This document shows positions 1 through 9,158 of a stretch of 64,000 nucleotides of DNA, one piece after another. How positions within the stretch are numbered: the first letter of the stretch is position 1; each line of letters starts with the position of its first letter. Position numbers and translations under genes: made by a program. This stretch comes from Neobacillus sp. PS3-34 (GTDB lineage: Bacteria > Bacillota > Bacilli > Bacillales > Cytobacillaceae). Under the pieces are notes generated by a model. It made no database searches. It was not told the DNA's origin and saw only the letters and a list, made by a program, of their open reading frames with translations. The stretch lies in NCBI RefSeq assembly GCF_030915465.1, contig NZ_CP133267.1:2696501-2760500 (forward strand), given 5' to 3'.

Positions 1-49
1 TTCATTCTCGTCATTCAAACTACAATAATAAAATAATGAGGCAGCAACT

Positions 50-718
50 ATGAATTTAGACTTTGAAACGGTTATATGTAACCTTATTTACGCAAAAGAA
101 GAACTAGAATGTTCTAAAACTCCTTTTTTGTTAAATGAGCTTTTAGAGATACTCGAAAGGATTATTTATCTGGACAATGAATTTGAAATGCAGAGATCTA
201 ATACACATTCAAAACCAAATTTAAGTCTGTTAAAGAGAAATCCTTTAAAAGTAGAGAAAAAGTATGCAGACTTTGAATATATAATTGGCCAGCTTGAAGT
301 AACAGTAATTGAAATAGGCCATGCTCTTGATTGGTGGGAAGATGAGTGGTTGTGGGTGAACGATGAACTTGATGTAATTATTGATTCATTCATTAATTTA
401 CAAGATGACTTTATAGCTATAAAAAGGCTCGTTGATATCATTTCTGAATATAACCCTATTGAAAAGTTTTATGATTTGCTAGCTGTTTATAACCCAGGAT
501 ATAGAGAGATAATACAACAAATAAAAAAGCTCAATCTTCCTATTAAAAACTTTCAATACATCCCAGATCCTACTCAAAAAGAATTGCCTCGCCCTAAGAG
601 GGGTTCTTATAGGAGAAGCCGGCAGACATTCACAACCTATTCAACAGGTTCAAAAGCAATGTTAGTCCTTCAGGGAACACACCTGAAGGCAGACAGGTCC
701 CATTTGCCATTAAGATAA
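50..718 (+). CDS. hypothetical protein (222 aa)
   Basis: Not recognised. Start ATG 50 has only a weak purine-rich site upstream. The first ~175 residues are acidic and look helical, with a tryptophan-rich patch at about residues 95-105 (WWEDEWLWV). From about residue 180 (PRPKRG) the sequence turns basic and low in complexity. The same DNA in another frame reads GNTPEGRQVPFAIK, so the C-terminus may be a frameshifted remnant. The next gene (802-1365) is broken, and the pair resembles decayed toxin/immunity-type orphans, but that is inference only. Confidence 0.5.
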   Translation: MNLDFETVICNLIYAKEELECSKTPFLLNELLEILERIIYLDNEFEMQRSNTHSKPNLSLLKRNPLKVEKKYADFEYIIGQLEVTVIEIGHALDWWEDEWLWVNDELDVIIDSFINLQDDFIAIKRLVDIISEYNPIEKFYDLLAVYNPGYREIIQQIKKLNLPIKNFQYIPDPTQKELPRPKRGSYRRSRQTFTTYSTGSKAMLVLQGTHLKADRSHLPLR

Positions 719-801
719 TAATTTAATAGGGGCAATAGAGCTCCAGACCCTGCTACCAATCAAGGCAGCGTTTTTGTTTGAATAAGATGAGGAGTTTAGA
801 T

Positions 802-1365
802 ATGGTTACGGATATTAGCTTTAAATTTATGCCCTATTACGATGATATTGACGAGGACTATCACTACTTTGATATTTGGGGAAAACTGGGCATATTAATT
901 GACGGTGTCTGATTTTTTAGTAATTATGATTTTCATTAAAATGATGGACCTTTGGGAAGCTCATCAATGACCAAGGAGGGAGTTGTAGGACAGCTTAATA
1001 CTTTTCTTAGGGGTATATCTATGGTTCCTCAAGGTTTAATGGAAGAAGGTACATTTATTGTGGATGATGATGAAATTGATAAATGCCTTATTTTTTCCTT
1101 GAGTGACAATATCGTTACATTTGCCATCTGTAGAAATGAGTTTACGTTTCGTCCTTGGAAAAAAATAATATACTACGATGGTGTAACAGTATCTCAATCG
1201 CAACAAATTCCACAAACAAATAGGAATATGATTGATTTTGAACAATTTAAACAAGGGTTGAGAAAGAGTATAGGAACATTTTTAAAAGAACTTATTGAAA
1301 AAATCCCTAATATTAAAAATGATAATGACTTTATAGATATAAAAAGTAGAGTTGAGAGTATTTAA
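802..1365 (+). pseudogene. broken orphan gene with two in-frame stops
   Basis: ATG 802 follows a GGAG site at 791-794 and opens a reading frame interrupted by TGA at 910-912 and TAA at 937-939. It then stays open in the same frame to 1365. The joined product is about 187 residues (MVTDISFKFMPYYDD... GILIDGV*, FFSNYDFH*, NDGPLGSSS...). The acidic N-terminus and the C-terminal helix resemble small Bacillus orphan proteins of the immunity type, but no family is firmly recognised. Two nonsense codons in one frame without an indel point to real decay, unlike the GGCC frameshifts elsewhere in this window. Confidence 0.6.
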
Positions 1366-1400
1366 TATGCTCCCATATTAGTGGTGTCGAATTAGGATAA

Positions 1401-1431
1401 CTTTTTCTTATTGAACTAAAGGGAGTTTAGT
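1401..1431 (+). repeat. cassette-type element, right arm only
   Basis: TTTTTCTTATTGAACTAAAG followed by GGAGTTTAGTA matches the right arm of the element that separates genes at 9-28 kb. No convincing left arm is visible. It overlaps the stop codon of the small minus-strand ORF at 1416-1529. Confidence 0.6.
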
Positions 1432-1529
1432 ATACGAATGGCAGTTGAACTGCTAGCTGCTGTTGCTTTATCAAAAATTCCAAATATCATTATAAAAAGT
1501 GCCATGAATATAATTAGTAATTTCCTCAT
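1416..1529 (-). CDS. small secreted peptide or truncated gene remnant (37 aa)
   Basis: Minus-strand ATG at 1529 lies behind GAAGGGG. It encodes a lysine-arginine start, a strongly hydrophobic stretch (LLIIFMALFIMIFGIF) and an Ala-x-Ala-like cleavage site (TAAS), and stops after 37 residues. The stop falls inside the repeat arm at 1401-1431. It looks like the signal-peptide end of a secreted protein whose remainder was lost where the element begins. It could also be a genuine short peptide. Confidence 0.4.
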   Translation of the reverse strand: MRKLLIIFMALFIMIFGIFDKATAASSSTAIRILNSL

Positions 1530-1830
1530 TAATTCCCCTTCTTTTTTATTCCAATATTACCATTAAACTGAAAAATGGGGGAATGCAGGGATTTTGCAAG
1601 TGGCTGCTGTTTTTCTCTTATTCTGATTTATAGAAAAGAAGTCAGAGTGACTGGCTAAACTAGTTCTACTCAACAAGAGTAGAGCTTAGGAAACTGTTAA
1701 TTGAACGCATATTTTTAATGAAGCATAGGGATTTTACTAGATTGTTTTTCTAATAGGACATGTGAAATCCTTGGAGGCTTCCCACATTTGAGATCCAGAA
1801 GATAGAGTAGAAAGAACAGAAATAAGCGGG

Positions 1831-1867
1831 AAAGAGAACGGATTAATGGTATCCGTTCTCTTTTTTG
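1831..1867 (+). terminator. intrinsic terminator
   Basis: AAAGAGAACGGAT and ATCCGTTCTCTTTTTT form a 10-bp stem around a short loop followed by a T run. There is no clear gene just upstream. The stretch 1530-1988 otherwise shows no coding sequence. Confidence 0.75.
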
Positions 1868-1988
1868 CTAAAAACAGGAGTAAAGTATCACGAATTGGAA
1901 AAATTTGAACGTTGTCCCAATTTAAACTATTAACTTATTATGGAAGTAGAGAGAGAAACCAACACGATAAAGGGGAAAAGAGAACAAC

Positions 1989-3221
1989 ATGAAAAAACAG
2001 AAGCTTTATTCGTTGCTGTTAGCCACCTTCTTGTCTGCTTCGGCATTTTCAGTCTCTGCTCATGCGGAAAGTTTAGCTTATAAAGTGAAATCAGGAGAGA
2101 CCCTCACAAGTATTGCGAATCGTTATCACGTTTCGGTCAGCCAGTTAAAAACATGGAATCATCTTACTTCCGAAAAGATTCGTATAGGGCAAACGATCAC
2201 AGTATCCGTTCCTGAAGCAACCTACAAGGTGAAAAAAGGAGATCTTATCACCACTATCGCTAAAAATCATCACCTCCTGGTTGCGGATATTAAAATTAGC
2301 AACCATTTAACATCAGACCGTCTAAAAGTGGGACAAACGTTAAAGATTCCTTCCCATAAGGGAGTATACCTAACACATACGGTCAAAACGGGTGATTCGC
2401 TATCACTTATTTCAAGAGATTATGGTTTGTCCGTTTCCAATATTAAAAAGTTTAATAATTTCACAACAGATAAGGTTCGAATTGGACAAGTATTAAAATT
2501 AACGGCGAGTCCAGCTGCGCACACAATCCAAGCCGCCTGCTCCTAAACCAGTCAGTTCACCTGTAACTACACCACTTCCATCGCCAGGGAAGCCGGCAGA
2601 ACAAGAAACGATTCCAACTGCCACAGTACATACGGTACAGTCTGGGGAATATTTATCTCTTATTGCGAAAAAATACCAAACGACTGTTTCAGAGATTAAG
2701 AGATTGAACAGTTTAAGCAGTGACACTGTTTTTTTAGGACAAGAATTAAAAATAACTGAAGGATCTATTCCTGCACCTGCCTTTTTAGCAGATGGTATGT
2801 TTCCAATGGCCAAAGGGACTTATACTTCATTTCAGGATACTTGGGGAAATTCCCGCCAATTTGGTGGGAATCGAGTACATGAGGGAACCGATATTATGGC
2901 TTCGAAAGGTACACGACTGTATGCCGTAACGGATGGAACCGTAACGAATTACGGATGGAACGAACTGGGTGGATGGAGAGTTACCATTCGCACCCAGGAG
3001 GGATACTATCTGTATTATGCCCATTTAAACAAATATGCAGCGGGAATTGGATTCGGCTCCAAGGTGAAAAAAGGACAACTTGTTGGCTATGTAGGGAATA
3101 CTGGCTATGGGCCGTAGGAACGTCAGGAAAGTTTCCTTCCCATCTTCATTTTGGAATCTATGATTCAAGCGGAAAAGCTCTGAATCCCTATCATCACCTT
3201 CATTATTGGGAAGCGAAGTAA
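1989..3221 (+). CDS. secreted LysM / M23 peptidase cell-wall hydrolase (two frameshifts)
   Basis: Predicted secreted peptidoglycan endopeptidase of about 411 residues. Signal peptide at residues 1-27 (ends SVSAHA). Three LysM repeats (YKVKSGET, YKVKKGDL, HTVKTGDS) are in the first frame. A Pro/Ser/Thr linker, a fourth LysM (HTVQSGEY) and the M23 domain with the zinc motif HEGTD follow in a second frame. The HLHFGIY motif and C-terminus return to the first frame. Breaks lie near 2515 and at 3110-3113. The second is at GGGCCG, where one missing base restores GPVGTSGKFPSHLHFGIY. LysM repeats anchor the enzyme to the wall and M23 enzymes cleave peptide cross-links. The two breaks are probably sequence errors, but a true pseudogene cannot be excluded. 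Confidence 0.8.
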
Positions 3222-3237
3222 TCGCTTCTCTTTTTTT
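3209..3237 (+). terminator. terminator of the LysM/M23 gene
   Basis: AAGCGA-AGTAA-TCGCTT followed by CTCTTTTTTT overlaps the stop codon at 3219-3221, which supports the reading of the frameshifted gene through to that stop. Confidence 0.7.
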
Positions 3238-3304
3238 GTCTTTTGAAAGGTTGAAATCTATTTTTGAATAAAAAGGTCTCAACTAAAGGAATGAACAGTA
3301 TGCT

Positions 3305-3339
3305 TTTCTTCTTTAAGTAACGGATCGGTTTAAGAAGGT
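3305..3339 (+). repeat. cassette-type element, right arm
   Basis: TTCTTCTTTAAGTAACGG, then ATCGGTTTAAGAAGG. A diverged right arm lying just upstream of the DinB-family gene. Confidence 0.5.
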
Positions 3340-3397
3340 TATCTTCAACTAATAGAGAATTAATGACTTAATTATAAAATTGGAAGGAGATGTTGAT

Positions 3398-3922
3398 ATG
3401 TCTAATACTCATAATGAAATATCCTCTGAATATTTACGAGTGATTAAATTGCGGTTTAAAGAAATGAAAAGTACAGCTGAGAGAACGTTCGAACAACTTG
3501 ATGATAAAATGTTATTTTGGTTTCCAAATGAAAACTCAAATAGTATTTCTGTAATCGTGAAACATATGAGTGGCAATATGGTTTCCCGATGGACTGATTT
3601 CTTAATTTCTGACGGGGAGAAACCTTCTAGAGACAGAGATGAGGAATTTGAACAGACAATTTCAAATCGTAACGAATTATATGAGGTTTGGAATAAAGGG
3701 TGGAATGTTTTCATTAACGCATTGGATTATATAGAAGAGGAACATCTGCTAAGTGAGATATTCATTAGAAATGAATCTCATACACTTATTGAGGCAATTG
3801 AGAGACAAATGTATCACTATTCATATCATACCGGGCAAATAGTTTATATAGCTAAACAGTTAAAATCTGATGACTGGACGAGTTTAACCATACCAAAACG
3901 AGTGAACAAAAAAGATTCATAA
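3398..3922 (+). CDS. DinB superfamily (DUF1572) protein
   Basis: About 174 residues from ATG 3398, chosen because GGAAGGAG sits 9-15 bases upstream; an in-frame TTG at 3380 lacks a site. Four-helix DinB/YfiT-like fold is suggested by the N-terminal helix (RFKEMKSTAERTFEQL), the HMSGN segment and the C-terminal HYSYHTGQIVYIAK motif, the usual metal-binding His positions of DUF1572. The molecular role of these proteins is generally unknown; some DinB relatives are metal-dependent thiol transferases. It is flanked by element arms at 3305 and 3951, so it may be an outlying cassette of the 9-28 kb array. Confidence 0.8.
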   Translation: MSNTHNEISSEYLRVIKLRFKEMKSTAERTFEQLDDKMLFWFPNENSNSISVIVKHMSGNMVSRWTDFLISDGEKPSRDRDEEFEQTISNRNELYEVWNKGWNVFINALDYIEEEHLLSEIFIRNESHTLIEAIERQMYHYSYHTGQIVYIAKQLKSDDWTSLTIPKRVNKKDS

Positions 3923-3950
3923 TATAGAAAAGGATAAGAGATTCCAATAC

Positions 3951-3980
3951 CTCAGCTAACGAGGCAGCCTATTGGATAAG
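3951..3980 (+). repeat. cassette-type element, degenerate arm
   Basis: CTCAGCTAACGAGGCAGCC resembles the GCTAACGGGGCAG core of the gene-separating element. Only this core is recognisable. Confidence 0.35.
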
Positions 3981-4160
3981 ATTGAAAGATAAGACCATTA
4001 ATTTTAATGGTTTTTCTAATTCCATATTTTGATGAAGGCTCTTTTAGCAAGGATTGTTGTTTTCGGGACAAATTCTACTATTAGAGTTTGTTCCGAAATC
4101 CTCTGATTCGGACTTGATTGCCTTGCTTTGATAAAACCTGTCCGAATAAGGTGGACATAA

Positions 4161-4660
4161 GGTTGATGAAGACCGAAACGAATGTCTAAGGTGGAAGAAA
4201 CAGTCTTCATAAGCGAGGACATGGGGAAAATCCCAGCATAAAAGATACCCCAAGGAGCGATGAAGACCGAATGCCTCGGGAGCAGAAAATGGTCGTCATA
4301 AGGTTGATGAAGACCGAAACCCATGTCTAAGGTGGAAGAAACGGTCTTCATAAGCGAGGTCTTGGGCAAAAACCCATCAAAAAAGATACCCAACAGAGCG
4401 ATGAAGACCGAAATCCCTGCCTCGAGAGCAGAAAATGGTCTTCATAAGGGGAATGAAGACCGAAACGAATGTCTAAGGTGGAAGAAACAGTCTTCATAAG
4501 CGAGGACATGGGGAAAATCCCAGCATAAAAGATACCCCAAGGAGCGATGAAGACCGAATTCCCGCCTCGGGAGCAGAAAATGGTCGTCATAAGGTTGATG
4601 AAGACCGAAACGCATGTCTAAGGTGGAAGAAACGGTCATCATAAGCGAGATAAAGGCCAA
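4161..4660. repeat. tandem array, ~141-146-bp units
   Basis: About three and a half units start at 4161, 4302, ~4447 and 4593, each with GATGAAGACCGAAAC, TCTAAGGTGGAAGAAAC, a CTTCATAAGCGAGG segment, AAAGATACCC and GAGCAGAAAATGG. Units contain GATGAAGACC and its complement GGTCTTCAT, so they can fold on themselves. The strand and role are unclear. A related array lies at 32160-32470. Minus-strand open frames across it are products of the repetition. Confidence 0.9.
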
Positions 4661-4840
4661 AACCCCTCATTCGGACTTGATTGCCCTTGATTTGCTCACT
4701 TGATGAACATGGTTGCTCCAAAAGGCCTGACCGGGCTTCATTTTTGTGATTCGAAGGGTCAGGTTAGTTGGAAAAAACAATCATTCTTCAGAATAAAAAG
4801 AGTAATAAATTGGGAAAAGGTATCATTTTGAGTTCAAAAT

Positions 4841-4877
4841 AAAAAGTCACCCATTATATTATGGATGACTATTTTTT
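4841..4877 (-). terminator. terminator of the minus-strand gene at 4869
   Basis: GTCACCCAT / ATGGATGAC stem with T runs on both sides; in the minus direction it overlaps the stop codon and ends in TTTTTATTTT. Confidence 0.65.
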
Positions 4878-5270
4878 GTTGACCATAAGAAGTTTTGCTT
4901 TAGAAGGTGTCTCGTATTTTAAGAGGTTTGGGTTCATACCGGTACTCTGAACTACATAAAATCCGCCTCCGATACCGTAAAGTGGGACATATCCTTCGAA
5001 TGATTTTGTGGTGTATACTCGATACACTTCACCAGGATGCAGTTGCTTTACAGGATTGAAATGTACTGGTACAGAAGGAGTTATTTCGCCTTTTCGGATG
5101 TTATTATCAATTGAAAAGAGAGTAGTTTCTTTTAAAATGGTGATTTTTCCAATTTGACCAGGCTTTAATTCTGAAATTCCCCACATTACTTTTGTCGAGC
5201 TAGCCTCAGCTGGCATAGCAATTGCTATGATTATTGCAACTGAAAAAACTAATAAAATAATTTTTTTCAT
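4869..5270 (-). CDS. small secreted protein with KYETPSK domain
   Basis: 133 residues with a signal peptide (MKKIILLVFSVAIIIAIA, cleavage near PAEAS). The mature part is one domain: LKPGQIGKITILK, then LHPGEVYRVYTTK, then YGIGGGFYVV, then KYETPSKAKLL. The same domain forms the C-terminus of the 5'-nucleotidase at 29740-32097 and the N-terminus of the protein at 61201-62153. No family name is recalled. The PGE/PGQ-containing beta-rich pattern suggests a small SH3-like or wall-associated module, which is inference. The ~145-bp tandem array lies just downstream (4161-4660). Confidence 0.75.
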   Translation of the reverse strand: MKKIILLVFSVAIIIAIAMPAEASSTKVMWGISELKPGQIGKITILKETTLFSIDNNIRKGEITPSVPVHFNPVKQLHPGEVYRVYTTKSFEGYVPLYGIGGGFYVVQSTGMNPNLLKYETPSKAKLLMVNKK

Positions 5271-5542
5271 TACCTTATTTCACCTCTTTCCACAGTAAAT
5301 AGTAACACAGGGAAGTTTGTGGTGGTTCTGTTAAGTTATGGTAATTTCAAATGACCTTCCGCGCTAACCAGTCCGGGTGACATCATTAAGTTTTTTCGAC
5401 TAACAAGTCAGATTGGTTGAAGAATTGGATGGTTTAATTTATAGAGATTGGATGGTTAATTATTGCTCCAGTTGAGTTATTATTTAATTATTAAATAGCA
5501 CTATTTACAGAGAGTAAATTATAACATTTTAAGAGGTGCGGC

Positions 5543-5734
5543 ATGGATATTATGTTCGGTTTGGTTATTTTGATCTTAATTCTTTCTGTGGTTTCAACTC
5601 TATTATTAACGGGGAAGCCTGACGATAACTACAGTAGTTCCACAAAAAGAAATACGACCAACTTGACCTTAATATATGTGGTGATTATTTTTATAGCTTT
5701 AACTTCACTAGGGTTATACGTATGGTTAACGTAG
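5543..5734 (+). CDS. small membrane protein (63 aa)
   Basis: ATG 5543 follows AAGAGGTG. Two hydrophobic segments (residues ~4-23 and ~43-62) are separated by a polar Asp/Ser/Lys loop. Not recognised. It sits alone, upstream of the YfmQ-like gene; the 270 bp before it hold no other feature I can support. Confidence 0.6.
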   Translation: MDIMFGLVILILILSVVSTLLLTGKPDDNYSSSTKRNTTNLTLIYVVIIFIALTSLGLYVWLT

Positions 5735-5822
5735 TGAAAAAGCAGAACTTTTTAACCTTTTGTCCGACCATGTTAAAATAATAATTTAATAGTAATATAG
5801 AAGGTAATGGAGATGAAGAAAT

Positions 5823-6260
5823 ATGACATGGGCTGTGGTGATTTCGATAATTCTCATAAGTCTAGTTAAAATATTAATGACCTGTCTTCCAACTGGTGTT
5901 GTGGAATGGCTTACCAGCAAATTTGAAACACATTCAAAACTGAATGACGCCCTTGCCACCGTAACCCTTGACGGAAAACACTTGGATCGTAAAGAAAAAA
6001 CTCAAATTATTAATTATCTTAATGAGGCTACATTTTTAGAACGGCATTATATATGGCCAGGGAACGAGCATTTGTACTTAAATCCAGAGAACGGTGGGAC
6101 CCCAATCATTATTGATAGTAAAAGGGGTAAAAAGGATGTTCGGTTGTTTGTTTTCAGATACAACGATCACATTGATGTAGTCAAACAGTACAAGAAGAAA
6201 GTAGTAGCGTATAGTCTGCTTTCTGATAGTCTTCAAAAGCGATCTATGATTACAGGGTGA
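5823..6260 (+). CDS. yfmQ: YfmQ family protein
   Basis: 145 residues, close to the length of B. subtilis YfmQ. One N-terminal membrane segment (MTWAVVISIILISLVKIL) is followed by LPTGVVEWLTSKFE, VTLDGK and a soluble acidic/basic domain with YIWPG and LYLNPENGG. The function of the family is unknown. Start ATG 5823 lies behind GGAGATG. A 40-bp hairpin at 6295-6334 follows and may end its transcript. Confidence 0.6.
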   Translation: MTWAVVISIILISLVKILMTCLPTGVVEWLTSKFETHSKLNDALATVTLDGKHLDRKEKTQIINYLNEATFLERHYIWPGNEHLYLNPENGGTPIIIDSKRGKKDVRLFVFRYNDHIDVVKQYKKKVVAYSLLSDSLQKRSMITG

Positions 6261-6294
6261 TTTGCAATACTGCACTTCAAAACAGACCCCTTCG

Positions 6295-6334
6295 GTGACA
6301 GGCACCATCCAATTTTTTGGAAGGTGCCTGTCAC
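6295..6334. repeat. 40-bp GTGACAGGCACC hairpin, copy 1
   Basis: GTGACAGGCACCATCCA and TGGAAGGTGCCTGTCAC pair almost perfectly around a short loop and are followed by T6. One of five 40-bp copies in the window (6295, 29421, 34164, 48096, 61109). It may serve as a bidirectional terminator between converging genes. Confidence 0.85.
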
Positions 6335-6355
6335 TTTTTTCGTGGCAGCCCTGAC

Positions 6356-6704
6356 TTATTTTACGAAGTTGATTTCCTGATGGTATTTGGTACCTTTCTT
6401 TTTGGCGGACTTGACCATATCGTCATTTACTTCCACATTAATATTCTTAAGATTTGTCAGGTTTAAATTGCTTTTTGACACCATGACGCCGTCTTGCTGA
6501 TTTTGTACTGAACGACATCCGGCGGCATCACTGTGCCTACATTGTAGTTCTTATAAAAGGTTTTTCCAGCGTTCCCGATGCACCTTTCGTATCTGCCGAT
6601 GCAAGTGATCCAGCACTGGTTATCATCAATCCAAGTGATAGCATAGCTGCAAGGCCTTTTTTGCTTAATAGCTTCTTTGTTCTCCTGATACCTTCTAATT
6701 CCAT
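6356..6704 (-). pseudogene. decayed secreted-protein gene
   Basis: Minus strand, ATG at 6704. A signal peptide (KGLAAMLSLGLMITSAG, cleavage near ASADT) is followed by two frame changes. The three frames join as ADTKGAS, then GNAGKTFYKNYNVGTVMPP, then QQDGVMVSKSN, ending INFVK at 6356. Neither break lies at GGCC, so this looks like real decay. No family recognised. Confidence 0.55.
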
Positions 6705-6842
6705 ATTTTTATAAAAAATACTAATTGATAGTTCCCCAGAATACTACCTTTTGAAACTCCCTTTCTAAAAACGCTTCAAAAGTAACCTAGGAAAGCAATT
6801 CCAAGATATTCACACAAATGTAACTTTTTAAATGAAAACCTA

Positions 6843-6861
6843 ATTGACAATCATTATCAAT
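6843..6861. promoter_or_regulatory. Fur box 1
   Basis: ATTGACAATCATTATCAAT matches the Fur 7-1-7 consensus TGATAATnATTATCA with two mismatches. It lies 80-100 bp upstream of the ferric permease gene. Confidence 0.8.
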
Positions 6862-6890
6862 GTGGATAGAATATGAGATATATAGATGAA

Positions 6891-6909
6891 ATTGAAAATC
6901 GTTATCAAT
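6891..6909. promoter_or_regulatory. Fur box 2
   Basis: ATTGAAAATCGTTATCAAT, a second Fur-type inverted repeat 48 bp after the first. Two sites imply iron-repressed expression of the downstream efeU operon. Confidence 0.8.
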
Positions 6910-6941
6910 TAGAATGAGCAGTTTTCACCAAGGAGGATCTC

Positions 6942-8418
6942 ATGGTCAAAAATTTCATATTTAAGTTATCAATCCTTTTATTGATAATCGGACTTGGCAT
7001 ACATACTCCTGCATTGGCAGCAGGAAATTCAGATGAAGATATGAAAAAGGCGGAGGAGCCTGTTGATCGAGCCATCGTTTTTGCGTCTAAAGGAAATCTT
7101 ATAGAAGCAGAAAAGTCCTATAATCAATTTAATAAAGCTTGGCGGGAAATAGAAGAAGGGGTTAAAGCTGATTCGGCCACCGCTTATCGTGATATCGAAG
7201 CGAATATGGGAAAGGTGGTTTATGCCTTTACTATTAAAAAGGAGGATCAAGTGTTACAGGCCTGCAGGGTTTGAAAACCGTAAACGAAAAATTTTCCGCT
7301 GGCGGTTATCCAAAAGAGGCTGGATTCAAGAAAAAAGATATGTCTTTGGATGATTTTATTCTCATTCTTCAAAATACTAAAAAGGATATCAGTGAAAAAA
7401 AACAAACAGAAGCGATGGAAAGTATTAAGAACGCTAGTGACAGCTGGTTAAGTGTAGAAGGAGTAGTAGTGGCCAATCGGCTTCCGTATATAGTGACTCT
7501 GAAAGGGACTTGGTAACCATTCAAGCCATGCTTTCTGCAAATCCACCGAATTATAAAGCAGCTGGTGAAACAATTGATAACATGGTTGAGTATCTAACTC
7601 CTTTAGCTAACAAATCCGAGTACACCTATTGGGATGCAGCGATGATTCTCATTCGAGAAGGTTTAGAAGCATTGCTCGTAGTAATTGCACTTATGTCTTT
7701 TGTAAAAAAATCAGGTGAGGATAGGGGAAGAGGATGGATTTGGACTGGCGTTCTGTCAGGTCTCGGAGTAAGTATCATCCTTGCCCTAATCGTCAAGTTT
7801 GTTATTTCATCGGGTGCTTTTGGAAATAATAATGCCCTTATTGGTGGATGGACAGGGGTTTTTGCGGCAGTCATGTTATTGTATATGAGCTACTGGCTTC
7901 ACAGTCAATCCAATATCGCAGATTGGAATCGGTATATTCGTGAGAAAAGCCAAACTGCATTAACCACGGGTAAACTTGTTTCGTTAGGAGTTCTTGCCTT
8001 CCTTGCAGTGTTTCGTGAAGGGACCGAAACCGTATTGTTTTATATCGGAATGGCAAGCCAAATTAAAGTTCAGTCATTATTAATTGGATTCCTAATCGGA
8101 GCTGCAATTCTTGGGATCCTCGCTTATTTAATGGTATTTGTAGGTTTGAAATTACCGCTTCGTCCATTCTTTATGGTTTCTAGTGTCATCGTTTTTTATC
8201 TTTGTATTAAGTTTACGGGAATGGGTATTCATAGCTTGCAATTAGCAGGGTTAATTCCAACAACGAATTCACCAAGTATCCCAAGCATAGAATTTTTTGC
8301 ACTTTACCCTTCATGGGAAAGCACGCTTCCTCAGATAACTCTAGTTCTTGTTGCTGTCTTAATTCTTTTGTTCAAGAACATAAAAAGCAAAAAACTCATA
8401 ACGGCTAATAATAACTAA
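6942..8418 (+). CDS. efeU: FTR1-family ferric iron permease EfeU (two frameshifts)
   Basis: About 492 residues when two single-base gaps are repaired. Signal sequence at residues 1-28 (ends PALAAG). An EfeO-like helical region (KAWREIEEGVKAD) follows, then seven or so membrane segments with the two FTR1 iron motifs LIREGLEALL and VFREGTETVLF. The frame changes at GGCC 7259-7262 (repaired VLQALQGLKTVN) and at GGCC 7471-7474 (repaired YSDSERDLVTIQ), each by one missing base. This is the layout of B. subtilis YwbL. ATG 6942 lies behind AAGGAGG. Two Fur boxes upstream imply repression by iron. The next gene, 21 bp on, is a lipoprotein of the same system. Confidence 0.85.
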
Positions 8419-8439
8419 TTAAGAAAGTGGGAAATGATA

Positions 8440-8814
8440 ATGAAAAAATTAACATCAATGGTAGTAGCAATTGGTCTTGGAGGATCTTTACTTTTAGCAG
8501 GTTGTAGTTCCAATAATAGTAAGGTTTCCGATGGGGTAAATAAGATGTTGGACACTACAGAACAGTTATCTAAAGCAATCGATAATGGAGACCAAGCAAA
8601 GGTAAAAGAAGTAGGACCTAAATTAGAGGATCAATGGTCTTCATTTGAAGATGATGTAAAAAAGGACAATAAAGACCTTTATGAAAAAATAGAAAAATAT
8701 CTTGATCCGACAATAGCGGGTTCTGAAGCATCCCCTCTTGATAAAGAGGCATTAGGTACTTTAAATGACCAGCTTACTGATGCCTTGAAAGAATTAGCTG
8801 ACAAAACAAAATAG
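8440..8814 (+). CDS. small EfeO-like lipoprotein, iron-uptake partner
   Basis: About 124 residues. Lipobox LLLAGCS gives a lipid anchor at the cell surface. The mature helix-rich part (DQWSSFEDDVKKDNKDLYEKIEKY) follows the W-x-x-x-E pattern of the EfeO helical domain and resembles residues 60-90 of the permease just upstream. It is much shorter than full EfeO, which carries an M75/imelysin domain. Start ATG 8440 is preferred over ATG 8434, which is too close to GTGGGA. Probably co-transcribed with efeU and ended by the terminator at 8861-8891. Confidence 0.7.
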   Translation: MKKLTSMVVAIGLGGSLLLAGCSSNNSKVSDGVNKMLDTTEQLSKAIDNGDQAKVKEVGPKLEDQWSSFEDDVKKDNKDLYEKIEKYLDPTIAGSEASPLDKEALGTLNDQLTDALKELADKTK

Positions 8815-8860
8815 ACAGGATACTTAAAAATTACAAAGATATGAAATAAATAAACTTATA

Positions 8861-8891
8861 AACACCGACTTTTCAAAAAGGTCGGTGTTTT
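8861..8891 (+). terminator. terminator of the iron operon
   Basis: AACACCGACTTTT...AAAAAGGTCGGTGTTTT, a perfect stem with a trailing T run. Confidence 0.85.
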
Positions 8892-8989
8892 GACATTTTT
8901 ATTCTCAAATATTTTTTTCGCATGAAAATGGTTTCAATTTTATTAAAGGTTTGTGGCTTCTGCTTTACTAAAGCTAAGGTGGCATTTTC

Positions 8990-9076
8990 TTATTCTAATA
9001 ACGGATGCTTATGTTTAAGATGAGGTTGCGGCAGCGCCCCCTTTTTTTGCACTAACGGTGCAGTTAGTACAATAAA
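8990..9076 (+). repeat. cassette element 1 (first of the array)
   Basis: Left arm TATTCTAATAACGGATGC, centre GTTGCGGCAGCGCCCCC then T7, right arm GCACTAACGGTGCAGTTAGT. It marks the left boundary of the gene/element alternation. A further degenerate arm (CTAAGGTGGCATTTTCTTATT) lies just before it. Confidence 0.7.
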
Positions 9077-9158
9077 AAGGATAATGCACTTGGATGTCGA
9101 AGTAATACTTTATTACCACGAAATTACCATTTTCAAAAATATAAAGGAGCAATGTTCA

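Noticed and set aside
4161..4660. CRISPR array
   Set aside because: Units are ~145 bp and similar throughout, with no constant short repeat and unique spacers and no cas genes nearby.
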